A stretch of DNA of 64,000 nucleotides, taken from positions 145,390-209,389 of the forward strand of contig CAUYUJ010016140.1 of the NCBI GenBank assembly GCA_963575745.1. Direction: 5' to 3'. A program made the position numbers and the translations under genes. This DNA comes from Prorocentrum cordatum (Eukaryota; Sar; Dinophyceae; Prorocentrales; Prorocentraceae). The notes beneath the pieces were generated by a model. It did no database searches and was not told the origin of the DNA. It was given only the letters and a program-made list of their open reading frames with translations. Positions 39,655-50,765 of this stretch are shown here, piece by piece (the stretch's first letter is position 1; every line of letters begins with the position of its first letter).

Positions 39655-41060
39655 GACTATGACAAGCGTCTGGAGGTGGCGCAGCAACTGCGATTTGCTG
39701 CTGTGGTGCTGCTGGCTGGCATGACAGCGAGGAAGCAGCTCGAAATTCCTACGCTTTATGACGTTGTGTTGCATGAACAGCTTATCATGATCAAGTTTGG
39801 ACGGCACGGCGAGAGGGGCACGATGTTAAACAAATGTTGTGGACTGGAGATCTGGTTGAATCGCAGGCAGTTCCGAAAGAACCATCGTGAGCAGTTCTGG
39901 ATGGTCCCATCAGCACTACAAAAACGGCAGGGTGCGGTTCGGGTCAAGTCTAGCCACCATGACTTCACATTCGTAGTCCTTTACTTCCTTTCACGGTGCT
40001 CGGACGTGAAGGGGATCCCACGGTATGAAGCCACGGTGCGCAAATTGGTGGACGATTTCAGACTATTGCAGGAGGGACCCCGAACAGGTCAACTACGATT
40101 GTTGCGACAGACCTCAATGACGGCATGGGTATCAGGTCTATCGATGGGCGAGTGCAGGTGGTGGATCGCTTCAGCATGGGGCCACGCGGCAGAAGCCAAG
40201 AGCACCAAGCTGGCACAGTATAGAGAGTGAATGGAGGCGTCTGCGGTGGCTTCAGTTACGAGTTGGGATCCTTGCGGATCCACGTATTATGGTCATCGGA
40301 GTTGCGGCTACATAGACCACCTGATTCTATCTCCGCCATGGATGGGACGCGTTAAAAAGGGATGCGTGGCCACCTACAATTTGGCACGGAGACTAAGTGC
40401 GATCCCCAGCGTGGCGATTTTCTATCACATGTTTATAGTGGCGGAGCCCGAAAACAAATTTCCATATGGCGCCCCACAGACAACTTACCTGGGATTACTT
40501 TTCATTCAGCCCAGCGATGCGAGACGAGGAGGGATCACCGCAGCTACGTAGGGAAGTGGAGGAAACAGTCGGACAGCTAGTGCGGGACGGCGGGCACCTG
40601 AAGGTAGACGCGTGGATGAGGCAACATACATTGGAATCGGTATGTGAGGCAATTGTGACTACGATTCAGCGTAGGGCACAGCATAAGTACGGTACTGCAC
40701 GACGACACAGACCCCAATCGTACGTACGATTAGCACGGCAAAGGGAGGCTGCGCTACTGGCGCGCACCAGAGCTCATTATGCGCTAGACGACGAGCTGGA
40801 TAGTGTGCGGCGACTGCGACAGTGTACGCGACGATGCAAGCAGGCCATCAAGATGGCGCGCCAGCGAGAGCTCAACGAGGAACTGGAAGAGGCGACCCGC
40901 ACCAACAGGGAGGACGTGGCGTGGCGTATCAGTTTTTCAGATGGCTGGAAACGGGCTTGCACCACGAACGCGGAACCACTACCTCATACCTGACGCGCGG
41001 ACAAACTTGCAGACGTGGACGGAGGAGTTGGCCCTACTTGGATGGAAGTGGCGCAGCGGC
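39653..41060 (+). pseudogene. decayed second LINE: endonuclease domain and linker
   Basis: Readable pieces occur in LINE order but in different phases. Phase 1 (39655-40070): AAVVLLAG, GLEIWLNRRQF, a GAVRVKS strand followed by VVLYFL and PRYEATVRKL, all typical of a dinoflagellate LINE endonuclease. Phase 0 (40104-40130): ATDLNDGMG, the GDLN-type catalytic loop. Phase 2 (40500-40970): an Arg/Gln/Ala-rich helical linker (RRAQHKYGTARRHR then LARQREAALLARTRAH) like the one between endonuclease and RT. Phase 0 again (about 40945-41060): MAGNGLAPRTR. At least three frameshifts and the lack of a recognisable RT make it a dead, 3'-truncated or 3'-eroded copy. It belongs to a different LINE lineage from 2289-7906. 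Confidence 0.7.
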
Positions 41061-42086
41061 TGCGCAGAGGGCGGCGGCGGCGGACAGCCCCGTCATGATC
41101 CATGCCGACGGAGGCGCGGGGCATGCTACTTTCGTGCCGAGCACCGCGGCGAGCAGGAGAATACCGAACAAACATTTACGGAGCCAATACTACAGGAGCT
41201 CCCGCTGGCACAGCTGTCGGGGATGCGACAACATCGGGGACTCAATGCGTGGTGGCACCTCCCGCAAACGTACCGGGTGAGCAGGATGAATCGCAGGCCG
41301 AGGACTCGATGCACGCGGCTACTCCACGCATTCTGCAGTTTTGGAATGGCATGGGTGGAAGCACGACGACAACGAGAAGGACTGCGACCGCCAGCAGAAG
41401 GCCCTGGCACGCTGGCGGCCGGCAGCGCATTGGAGCGGCGACCGCGAGGGGCGGGCCTGGGCCACCGCTACCAAACATGACATGGCGAGAGCGCTCGCTA
41501 GCGACTCGCACCAGCACTTGGACTACACGATGCGTCCTATGTATCGGGGGGAAGACGTGGAAACCGTGTTCGCGCGTCATCGCAACGCAGCGTGCGTTGT
41601 TCTGGCGTGCGACGGCGCAGGCGCGCATCGGAACCGAGTGGGATGTTTCACTGGCGGCGCAAGTGTAGCTGCGAAGTTCTGATGGGCGTTCGGGGCACCG
41701 ACGCGAAAGTGGCGGAGGGGCTTCTCTCTCACCGCGACGGCGCGCGAGATATTGCAGGTTGCGCCGTTGCCCGAGAGAACCTGCGACCTGGGAGTGAGTA
41801 GGTCTGCCGACGACCTCGCATGTGCCCGCGTTGTCCCAGACGCGCGCAGCGCAGCCCTGCGGGCAGAAATTTCCGATCGGCACCTCGACGCCCGCCCCGG
41901 GGCGATTTGGCCTCGCCCAGGGCCGAGAGGAAAAGCAGTCAGTGAGTCGTTGTTTCGCGGGTCAGGGGTCCCAGAGGTCTGCCCGAGCGCTGCGCTGCCG
42001 CGAGGTCCCCGGGTCCAGGCTCTCTCGGTCTTCTTAAGAGCTCACGCGCGGACTGCGGGACGGAACGACGAGGGGATCCGAGCTAG
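41061..42086 (+). other. possible further LINE debris, no motif
   Basis: Several frames of 60-190 codons follow the remnant on the plus strand, but I find no RT motif A or C. The phase changes suggest continued decay of the same element. Confidence 0.25.
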
Positions 42087-42632
42087 GTGCGCTACTGTGT
42101 GTGTGGGCTGGCGGGGGATGGGAAAGTTCTGGAGTGCCTGTCGCAATTTCTCGCGGAGGCGTCTGGTGTTGCGCGTCGTATCCTCGAGGCAGCGCTGGCA
42201 GGCGTCGAGGCGAGGGTCCTGGCGGTGGAACAGTCCAAGCGGCTCGACGCCGTCTCTGCGCCATTTGCCGCTGCGCTATGCCATGGCGTCGCCACATGCA
42301 GACAGCTGAACGCGGGGGGGGGGAAGAAGAGCGGTGGATGGTCACGTCAGTGTGCGCGGAAGCCGTCTGGAAGAGGATCAAGGTGGCCCCCCGAGTGTCG
42401 ACAGTTTCGCCGACGTCAGGAACTTGCCCGCCGCCCCCGACAGCGCGCGCAGGAGCTGGCCGCTGTCTTCGGAAAGGTAGCGTTCGAGAGCGCTGAGAAT
42501 CATACCTTCTCACGGGCGCTTCATTTTCGGCAGGACTCGCTGTCCGCGCCGCCGCGGCCCGTGTCCACTCGAGACAGAAGGCCGCCTGCCCACCAGCGGC
42601 CGCTGTTGGTTTGGAACGACATTTGTTGTTGA
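42087..42632 (+). CDS. hypothetical open frame, unidentified
   Basis: About 180 codons. The first 65 look protein-like: GVARRILEAALAGVEARV then VEQSKRLDAVSAPFAAAL, an alanine-rich amphipathic helix pattern. The second half becomes Arg/Gln-rich and less convincing. No ATG with context, splice site or known domain could be identified. It may be the tail of the decayed LINE upstream or a short exon. Confidence 0.2.
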   Translation: MRYCVCGLAGDGKVLECLSQFLAEASGVARRILEAALAGVEARVLAVEQSKRLDAVSAPFAAALCHGVATCRQLNAGGGKKSGGWSRQCARKPSGRGSRWPPECRQFRRRQELARRPRQRAQELAAVFGKVAFESAENHTFSRALHFRQDSLSAPPRPVSTRDRRPPAHQRPLLVWNDICC

Positions 42633-42904
42633 GCATTGTGCCCATTTTTTCCGTACCCATTTCGGGCGTCCAACAAAGAGGGGGGTGATGACTAGGGGTG
42701 GGTGGGTATCATTGTGGGGGCCATGATATCTCCCCAGATTTCATCGCGCCTCCTCTTATTTCAACACCCCCCCGGCCCCTCCCAAGGGCCGCGCACGCGC
42801 CGCCGGCCATGATTTGCGCCCCCCCTCCTGGACGCCCCCCTCTTGGTCGCCCCCGACGGGTGCGAGATTGCTTCCTGGGCGGCTCTGGTCGGCCTCCGGA
42901 ACGA

Positions 42905-43060
42905 CGGGTGTGAGATTGCTTCCAGGACGAGGAGGAATCCGCTCCGGAGCGTTCCGCAGCGCTCCCAGAGGGCATTCTGGAGCGCTCCGAGGAGGCCGCG
43001 GCGCCCGAGACATCCTCCAGAGCCGCCAGATCTCGGAGATTTCGGAGGTGTAATAGACCT
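42905..43060. repeat. GCGTTCTGGAACGCTC palindromic repeat, copy 2
   Basis: GAGCGTTCCGCAGCGCTCC, GCATTCTGGAGCGCTCCGAG, GAGGCCGCGGCGCCCGAGAC, ATCCTCCAGAGCCGCCAGAT and TCGGAGATT align with 19160-19250. Confidence 0.8.
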
Positions 43061-43549
43061 CCTGACCTGACACGTCGATTAGCGAATTGGCCGTTTTCGA
43101 TTCGCGAGTGGGCGTCGCGGCTGTCATTTTTGCGGGTCCAGGTCCGTCGGTTTCGGCCCTAAGTCGTTTTCACCAAAGGGTGGTTTACTAACGGGAGGTT
43201 TCTCCACCGCCGAAGCTTCTCGATTTGCCCTCGCCCGATTTTATCTCCGTCCTTGCTTCGTCTTACCTGGGGCCGCGGATGCGACTCGGCTAAAAGCTGT
43301 GCTATAGTGAAGACAACGGACCACAACGGACGACGGACGACATACGAACGACAATGGCGAACGAAGAAGACAACGACGACCACGGAGGCTACCTGGGTGT
43401 GCGGCCGTCGGGGCCGTCGACGGCGGCGACCGTGCGCTTTCGGGGGTGGCGCCCCTCGGGCTCCGAGGGGCCGCCGCTGCGGGCCAGGCATGTGCGCGCC
43501 GGCCAGGCCTGCCGGACACGTTGTCCTGCCTTCCCCCTTCCCGGCGCGC

Positions 43550-43852
43550 TCCTCCCCCTCCTCCCCCTGCTCCGCCGCCGTGTCCTTCTCCATCCTCCTC
43601 CCCCCTCCCTCCCTCCCTCCTCCTTCTCCTCCCCCATCCTCCTCCCCCCTCCTCCTCCTCCCCCTCACTCCCCCTCCTACCTCCTCTCTCCTCATCCTCC
43701 TCCTCATCCTCCTCCCCTCCTCCTCCGCCTTCCGCTCCCTCCCCAACCCTCTCCCCCCTCCATATATCCTCCCCCTCCCCCCTCCTTCCACCCCTCCTCC
43801 CCCTCCACTCCTCCTCCTCCTCCTCCTCCTCCTCCTCCTCCTCCCTCATCCT
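43550..43852. repeat. CTCC/TCC polypyrimidine region
   Basis: About 300 bp, ending in a clean (CTC)n at 43806-43845. Confidence 0.93.
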
Positions 43853-43909
43853 CTCTTGGGGCGCGCCGGTCTCGTGCGGCGCGTCACGCCGACGATCCCA
43901 GAATCCCTC

Positions 43910-44012
43910 ATCCTCTCTCTTTCTCTCTCTCTCTCTCTTTCTGTATTTCTCTCTTTCTCTCTTTCCTTTCCCCCATCCTTCCCTCCCCTCCTCTCTCTCT
44001 GTACTGGTACTG
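43910..44012. repeat. (CT)n tract
   Basis: Interrupted CT with TTTCTCTCT units. Confidence 0.93.
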
Positions 44013-44117
44013 TACTCTAGCGGAGAGCGTCATTGCCGCTCTCCCCCAGCACCAAAACTCAGACGAGGAAGCGCAGCGGGTCGAAGAGCACCGTTGACAC
44101 CAGAGGGGCGGATGCTC

Positions 44118-44836
44118 CTACTTGTCGCCCTTGCCCTTTTTGCCCGCAGCCGCTTCCCGAGACTCCTCCAGGAGCCGGGCCAGTTTTGTCCTGCCGAGCG
44201 GCTCCGCGAGCATCCGCACGACGAAGCCGCGCGAGAGCATCCCGGCCTCGACGACAGCGTCGATCAGCGCTCAGCGCGCCGTCTGCCACAGCAGGAGGAG
44301 CACTGCGGCCAACAGCGGGCTCCGCACCAGCATTCCGCCGCTGCCGCCGCCGCGCCACGCGCGGCGGCAGGGCGTCAGCCCAGGAATCGTCCTCCAGGTC
44401 CGCCTCCGTGGGCACGGGACCCGCAGCAGCCAGCGCGACCAGCGGCAGCCCCACGGCCGCGGCCGCAGGCGCCCAGTCCCAGTGCGCTTCCGCGCAGCGA
44501 GGCGCTGGCGCCGCCGCCGCCGCCGCGCCGCCTTCCCGGAGGGAGCAGCAGGCTGCGCCGCCTCACCTCCACCAGCGCCCCCACCATCGGCCGCAGGGCG
44601 GGCCGCCCGAGGCTCGGCCTCGAGCGTGGCCGCAGCGGCCCCGGAGCTGCCTTCCGCCGTGCGCGGCAGCCGAGCTGCCGTCGCACCGCGCGCCAGGCCC
44701 GCAGCCCCGTGGACAGCCAGCGCGGCCGCGCGGGCCGCCGCCAGCGCCGCACGGCGGTCCGTCGCCGCCGCCATCTGAGGCTCCCTGGGAGCCGCGCGGA
44801 TGCGGCCCTGCTGCAGCGAGCTCGACGCGGGCACGG
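44118..44836 (-). pseudogene. processed retro-copy candidate with spliced-leader relic, unidentified protein
   Basis: The minus strand reads away from a spliced-leader relic (44837-44857). Near the leader, one frame has a protein-like WLSTGLRAWRAV...ALRPMVGALVE stretch (about 44567-44715); a second frame opens with an ATG at 44774 and is Ala-rich. Around 44290-44480 a third phase reads LPLVALAAAGPVPTEADL. At 44118-44270 the reading is clearly protein-like: AVVEAGMLSRGFVVRMLAEP, then a Lys-rich end and a TAG at 44118; a TGA at 44271 separates it from a hydrophobic MLVRSPLLAAVLLLLW segment in the same phase. GC-ending codons dominate each segment. The breaks could be indels in a dead retro-copy, or introns (a GAG|GTGAGG donor lies at 44567/44566). 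No domain recognised. Confidence 0.45.
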
Positions 44837-44857
44837 CTTGAGCCAAGTGGCTACAGC
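44837..44857 (-). other. spliced-leader relic on the minus strand
   Basis: On the minus strand GTAGCCA and TTGGCTCAAG, the two halves of the dinoflagellate leader, are joined by a single C in place of TT. The 3' end is perfect and points into the retro-copy candidate at 44118-44836. Confidence 0.7.
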
Positions 44858-44864
44858 CACCCCT

Positions 44865-44872
44865 CCCCTCTC

Positions 44873-44911
<39 letters not shown>

Positions 44912-45012
44912 GCACCTCCCTCCTCCTTCCCTCTCCTCTCCTCTCCCTCTCCCTCCCCCTCCCCCTCCCCCTCCTCATCGATCATCCCCCTCCTCCTCCT
45001 CCGCCCCCCCTC
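44865..45012. repeat. (CT)n and CCCTC polypyrimidine tract
   Basis: CT dinucleotides at 44868-44910 then CCTC-rich sequence. Confidence 0.93.
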
Positions 45013-45129
45013 CCCCGGGCGAAGGCAGCAGTGAGCCGCCTCGCTGGCCGCGGACTGTACCTTCTCGCCGCCATGCCGCGCCCGCCTCCCTCGGTGGTGG
45101 GATCCCGCGCGCTTCCCCGGACGATGGCG

Positions 45130-45234
45130 GTGAGGAGAATGGTGAGGATGATGCTGATGATGCCGTTGCTGCTGATGATGCTGGTGCTGCTGATGATGCT
45201 GATGCTGACGATGACGATGACGACGACGATGACG

Positions 45235-45299
<65 letters not shown>

Positions 45300-45746
45300 G
45301 ATGAGGATGAGGATGATGCTGATGATGATGAGGATGAGAAGGAGGATGTGGATGTTGAGGATGATGATGCTTATGATGCTGATGATGCTGCTGCTGATGA
45401 TGATGATGATGTTGATGATGATGCTGATGATGATGATGATGGTGGTAGTGTTGATGATTAGGAGGATTATGATGGTGCTGATAATGATAATGACGACGCT
45501 GACACTGAGGATGATGGTGATGACCAGGAGGATGATGTTGCTGATGCTCATGCTGATGCTGCTGCTACTGCTGCTGCTGCTGCTGCTAATGATGATGATG
45601 CTGCTGATCATGCTAATGGTGATGCTGGTGATGGTGATGGTGATGGTGATGGTAGTGGTGATGATGATGCTGATGATGATGGTGTTGCTGCTGCTGATGA
45701 TGATGCTGATGATGCTGATGATGCTGCTGATGATGATGTTGATGAT

Positions 45747-45777
<31 letters not shown>

Positions 45778-46330
45778 ATGGTGGTAGTGTTGATGATTAG
45801 GAGGATTATGATGGTGCTGCTAATGATAATGACGATGCTGACACGGAGGATGATGGTGATGAGCAGGAGGATGATGTTGCTGATGCTCATGCTGATGCTG
45901 CTGCTACTGCTGCTGCTGCTGATGATGCTGATGATGATGATGATGGTGATGCTGGTGATGGTGATGGTGATGGTAGTGGTGATGATGCTGATGATGGTGG
46001 TGTTGCTGCTGCTGCTGCTGATGATGATGAGGAGGAGGAGGAGGAGAAGGAGGAACGATGATGATGCTGCTGATGATGATGCTGCTGGTGATGATGATGC
46101 TGCTGCTGATGATGATACGGATGATTACGATATGCTGCTGCTGATGATTCTGCTGGTGCTGACGATGACGATGATGATGCTGCTGATGATGCTGATGATG
46201 ATATTGTTGTTGATGATGATGAGGATGCTGGTGATGCTCATGATGCTGATAATGATGATGATGCTGCTTATGCTGACGATGGCGATGACGATGATGATGC
46301 TGATTATGCTGCTGGTGATGTTGACTATGG

Positions 46331-46382
<52 letters not shown>

Positions 46383-46383
46383 A

Positions 46384-46425
<42 letters not shown>

Positions 46426-46853
46426 CTGATGATGATGATGTTGATGAGGACGATGATGACGACGATGGCGACGCTGATGATGCTGATGATGATGATGACG
46501 ATGGTGATGATGAGGCTGCTGATGATGATGCTGCTGAACATGCAGATGGTGCTGCTAATGATTATGATGATGGTGCTGCTGATGATAATGCTGGTGCTGA
46601 TGATTATGATCAAACTGACGATGCTGATGATGATGATGCTGATGGTGATGATGATGATGACGATGATGATGATGCTGATGAGGATGATTATGCTGTTGCT
46701 GCTGCTGATGATGATGATGTATTTGATACTGATGATGATAGCGATGATGCTGCTGATCATGATGCTGGTGATGATGCAGATGATAAAGGTGATGCTGATG
46801 GTGATGCTGATGTTGAGGTTGTATTTGATGATGCTGATGCTGATGCTGATGAA

Positions 46854-46935
<82 letters not shown>

Positions 46936-46948
46936 TATGATTGATGAC

Positions 46949-46988
<40 letters not shown>

Positions 46989-47027
46989 CTGCTGCTGATG
47001 TGATGCTGATGCTGACTGATGTGATGC

Positions 47028-47092
<65 letters not shown>

Positions 47093-47130
47093 CTCATGAT
47101 GTGATGATGAGGCGATGAGAGGAGGGAGGA
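45130..47130. repeat. GAT/GCT triplet array, about 2 kb
   Basis: Almost entirely GAT with GCT, GGT, GAC and GTT variants. The triplet phase is held for many hundreds of bases, so both strands show very long frames (Met/Leu, Asp/Ala, Ile/Ser, His/Gln) that are not genes. Pure (GAT)n blocks lie at about 46330-46440, 46850-46940 and 47020-47095. Confidence 0.97.
45441..46025. repeat. 339-bp higher-order repeat within the GAT array
   Basis: GGTGGTAGTGTTGATGATTA starts at 45441 and again at 45780. Following marker blocks (GGAGGATTATGATGG, AATGATAATGACGA, GATGGTGATGA, GCTCATGCTGATGCTGCTGC) repeat in order for about 240 bp. Confidence 0.9.
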
Positions 47131-47166
47131 GGAGGAGGAGGAGGAGGAGGAGGAGGAGGAGCAGGA
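47131..47166. repeat. (GAG)n microsatellite
   Basis: GAG triplets ending in GCAGGAGGCGGAGG. Confidence 0.93.
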
Positions 47167-47359
47167 GGCGGAGGCCTTGTGACCAGCTGCCCCATCGTCG
47201 ACTTCGCCGTTGGTCCCGGGCATGCTGGGTATAGGCCCCAGGCTGGCGCACCCCCTCCTCCTCGCGGGCGGCCGCCGCTGAGCGGTCGGCCGTGCCTGGG
47301 GTGGGGGGGTGCGCCGTCTCCCGACCGCAGGGCAGCCGCGGCAAAGAGATCCGCGTGAA

Positions 47360-47605
47360 GCCGGAGGAGGATGAGGAGGCGGAGGAGGACGAGGAGGATG
47401 ATGAGGAGGAGGAGGAGGAGGAGGAGGAGAAGGAGGAGGCGATGGAGGAGGAGGAAGTGGAGAAGGAGGAAGGGGAGGAGGAGGAGGAGGAGGAGGAAGA
47501 GAAAATGAAGGAGGAGGTGGAGGAGAAGGATCATGATGATGATGAGGAGGAGAGGGAGGAAGAGCAGGAGGAGGAGGAGGAGGAACGAGGGAGGAGGAGG
47601 CATGC
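47360..47605. repeat. GAG-rich acidic-coding tract
   Basis: Interrupted GAG/GAT triplets. The plus-strand frame entering it (SRPQGSRGKEIRVKPEEDEE, from about 47313) is the only one with a plausible non-repeat lead-in, but it is short. Confidence 0.9.
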
Positions 47606-47989
47606 CTCCCCAGGGTGCAGGGGGGCACACATACTCCGCCCCTTGGGCGGGGGGGTCTGTTGCTGGTCTCCTTTCTTTCCTCTCTTTTTACCTGTACTCT
47701 AGTTTTATCCCCCATCCCAGGCGCGACCGCCCCGGGGGGGGGGGAATGACAGCTCCATCCTTGGATCTAGTGCCATCAGTGCTCACTGCCAAGCATGAAA
47801 CAGGAGAGAGGAGAGAGGAGAGATACAATCTAGTTGCGATCGCGCCACGGCTGACATTCGATCCCTCCCTCCTATCCTTTCCCAATGCGCGGGCGCGGAC
47901 GCGTGTTATAGCCGACCTGGAACTCGAAGGACACAACGATTCCATCGTGTTAAGCGCAATCGGAACAGGGAAGCTGGGTCAGGGGATGA

Positions 47990-48085
47990 GAATGAGGAGG
48001 AGGAGGAGGAGAAGGAAGATGAGGAAAAAGACGAGGACGAGGAGGAGGAGGAGGAAGGGGAGGAGGAGGATGAGAAGGAGGAGAG
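47990..48085. repeat. GAG/GAAG purine tract
   Basis: Purine-rich triplets over about 95 bp; similar but looser to 48250. Confidence 0.9.
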
Positions 48086-48417
48086 AAACGCGGGTGAGCA
48101 GGATAAGGGGCAGGAGGGAAAGGAGGATGTAGAAGAAGGATGACGAGGACGAATACTTAGCAGCAGCAGGAACTGGAGTGGGAGGAGTGGGAGGATCGGG
48201 AGGAGCAGGAGGACCAGAGGCCAGAGGAAGGCCGAGGAGGAGAAATGAGGGGGGCGACAGCGATGACAAATGATTCAGTGCCAGAAGAGTGGCCCACGCT
48301 GGGGCGAGAGCGCTATTCTGAGCGACAAGAGCAAATCGCCAATCCGAAACTGAGGCCCACGCTACAGCGGGAACGCCCTCTTGAAGCACCGAAAGCAACA
48401 GGACTGCGCCAACGCAT

Positions 48418-48449
48418 GATACATACACATATATATATACATACATATA

Positions 48450-48484
<35 letters not shown>
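48418..48484. repeat. (TA)n/(CATA) tract
   Basis: ACATATATATATACATACAT followed by (TA)n. Confidence 0.96.
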
Positions 48485-48487
<3 letters not shown>

Positions 48488-48716
48488 CACCAGCTGGTGA
48501 CATCTTTTTTTCGGGTGTAAAACGAACATGGCGCGGAGAGAGCTGATCATCTCCCTCACAGTGATGGGCGATCGAGGAGTAGTCGGAGGTGAGGGGGTGA
48601 GATCGAAGTGGAACGGAGAGCCCCCCTACCGGGAAATCGATTTCGGTTTCGTTTTCGTGCGTGCCGTGCGTGCGGGCGAGGCGAAGCTGCGTGGGCGGGC
48701 GAGAAGAAAGTCTCCT

Positions 48717-48892
48717 GTGGCTGAGGCGCGGCCGGACCAAATGTCTCCCTTCCGGGCGGCCAGGGGCCCGCGGTGTCCCGCCGGTGTCCCGCTGGTGTCC
48801 CGTGTGGCTGAGGCGCGGCCGGACCAAATGTCTCCCTTCCGGGCGGCCGGGGCCCCGCGGTGTCCCGCCGGTGTCCCGTCGGTGTCCCGTCG
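48717..48892. repeat. 87-bp tandem duplication ending in GGTGTCCCG units
   Basis: GTGGCTGAGGCGCGGCCGG starts copies at 48717 and 48804; each ends with three or more GGTGTCCCG(C/T) units of about 10 bp. Confidence 0.95.
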
Positions 48893-48895
48893 GAA

Positions 48896-48991
<96 letters not shown>

Positions 48992-49045
48992 TTGACAACG
49001 ATGATGATGATGATGATGGTGATGATGATGGTGGTGATGATGGTG
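48896..49045. repeat. (GAT)n microsatellite
   Basis: About 30 nearly perfect GAT triplets, then GAT/GGT mixture. Confidence 0.98.
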
Positions 49046-49652
49046 AGTTCGGTAGTGAGATCGATAGTGAGACCGAATGTGAGATCGATTGTGAGATCCA
49101 TTGTGATAGTGAGGTCGATAGTGAGACCCAATGTGAGATCGATAGTGAGATCGATAGTGAGTTCGATAGTGAGATCGATAGTGAGAACGAATGTGAGATC
49201 GATTGTGATATTGATTGTGAGATCGATAGTGAGATCGATAGTGAGATCGAACGAGAGGTCGATCATGACTTCGATAGTGAGTTCGATAGTGAGATCGATA
49301 GTCAGATCGATTGTGAGATCGATTGTGAGATCGATTGTGATACCGATAGTGAGATCGATAGTGAGACCGAATGTGAGTTCGATTGTGAGATCGATTGTGA
49401 GATCGATCGAATGAGATCGATAGTGAGACCGAATGTGAGATCGATTGTGAGACCGAATGTGAGATCGATCGTGAGATCGATAGCCAGATCGATTGTGAGA
49501 TCTATTGTGAGATCGATTGTGATATCGATAGTGAGATCGTTATTGAGATCGAGTGTGAGATCGATAGCCAGATCGTATGTGAGATTGATCGAATGAGATC
49601 GATAATGAGATCGATAGCGATATCGATAGTGAGATCGATCGAGTGCGACGGT
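49046..49652. repeat. 12-bp GAGATCGATAGT minisatellite
   Basis: About 50 units alternating GAGATCGATAGT and GAGATCGATTGT, placing a GATC and usually an ATCGAT palindrome every 12 bp for 600 bp. Confidence 0.97.
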
Positions 49653-49700
49653 GGTCCCCCCCCTCGCCTCCTTATCACCCGAAGGGTGGTCTATGCGGTA
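49648..49700 (-). repeat. CACCCTTCGGGTGATAAGG hairpin-tail motif, copy 2
   Basis: The minus strand reads ATAGACCACCCTTCGGGTGA, TAAGGAGG and a G-run, matching 33345-33396. Confidence 0.7.
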
Positions 49701-49737
49701 TCCATAATGTGTAGTTGTAGAGAGGGGAGAGGATCAT

Positions 49738-49948
49738 GAGGAGGAGAAGGAGAAGGAGGAGGAGGAGGAGGAGGAGGAGGAGGAAGAGTTGGAGGAGGAG
49801 GATGCGGATTTGGAGGAGGAGAATGAGGAGGGAGGAGGAGGAAAAGGAGAAGAGGAGAAGGGAGGAGAGGATACATGAGCATGAAGAGGAGAAGGAGGAG
49901 GAGGACGTGGAGGAGGAGGAGGCGGAGGAGGGGGAGGAGGAGGGTATG
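49738..49948. repeat. GAG-rich purine tract
   Basis: About 210 bp of GAG/GAAG with few interruptions. Confidence 0.93.
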
Positions 49949-50009
49949 CTTGCGCGTGCATGAGACTGGAGTTGCGCTTTTCATTGCGCTGTCCTTTCTG
50001 TACGGAAAG

Positions 50010-50290
50010 AAGAGGAGGACCAGTGTGAAACCAAGGGCTTTGGGCCAAGGTGCATCATATATGTTGCAACAAGCCCTCCCTCCAGGTTTCCCCTTCGTAG
50101 GCTCTATACACGAGTTTGTTCTCATTGCGGGACATGCTCCATTAGAAGATAACCGTCGGATGCTCTTCAATCGTGTCAACCACTACCCCTATGATGTCAA
50201 CGCCGCGAATCAACGCTGCTGCGTCCTGACAATTCGAACTCTCGCCAGAACACCATCCCTGGGACTCCACCGCCACGGGTCAACATGATT
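50010..50290 (+). other. coding-like patch, unidentified
   Basis: Plus-strand frame reading VGSIHEFVLIAGHAPLED and NRVNHYPYDVNAANQR before a stop near 50288. Composition is protein-like and unlike the flanking repeats, but there is no start or known domain. Confidence 0.22.
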
Positions 50291-50379
50291 TCTGCATCCT
50301 GACAGTCCCAAATCATCCAGGACACGATTTCTGGAAAGTCACTCACACGAACCGACACAGAACGGCTGCGACCTGAAAG

Positions 50380-50765
50380 ACGAATGTGAGTGGCGTGAAG
50401 GCAAGAATCACGTTTTGGAAAGGAGCCGCCCTCCATCCTTGAGAAGCTGTTGCGAACATTTTGGACGGATGTGCGCGGCGCTGAGGCGAGAACCTTTTTT
50501 TTGTTTTTTGTTTATATATATATATACACATGTAAAACATATTTTAAAGTTAAGATATAACAAACACGCCCCGCCCTCCATCCTTGAAGCTGCTGAAGCT
50601 TGAAAGACGAGTGCGCGCTGTGCTAAAGCAGTCTCATTTTTTGGGGAAAGGACCCGCTCGCCATCCTTACACGGCTTCGAAGTCTTAAGACGAGCGTGCA
50701 CGGCGTCACGCCGAGAGTCACATTCTGAGCACAAACCGCCCTCTATCCGTAACACGGTTGCTAAC
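50380..50765. repeat. degenerate GCCCTCCATCCTTGA tandem repeat
   Basis: CCGCCCTCCATCCTTGA (50428), CCGCCCTCCATCCTTGA (50570), GCTCGCCATCCTTAC (50657) and CCGCCCTCTATCCGTAA (50742) each follow a GCGAGA/GACGAG, TCAC and ATTTTGGGGAAAG-type stretch. Spacing is 85-142 bp; the longest unit contains an AT insertion (50495-50565). Confidence 0.75.

Noticed and set aside
41341-41682. Reverse transcriptase domain of the decayed LINE
   Set aside because: I looked for motifs A, B and C in all three plus frames from 41060 to 42090 and could not support any of them.
45031-46944. Very long Met/Leu-rich open frame (over 600 codons) and similar Asp/Ala, Ile/Ser and His/Gln frames through 58600
   Set aside because: They are direct translations of GAT/GCT triplets, open in two of three phases on each strand, with no non-repeat protein sequence.
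47094-47702. Acidic or Leu-rich proteins in GAG tracts here and at 17605, 49738 and 63290
   Set aside because: Poly-Glu, poly-Arg, poly-Gly or poly-Leu frames follow from the microsatellite on either strand; only the 47313 lead-in is mildly protein-like.
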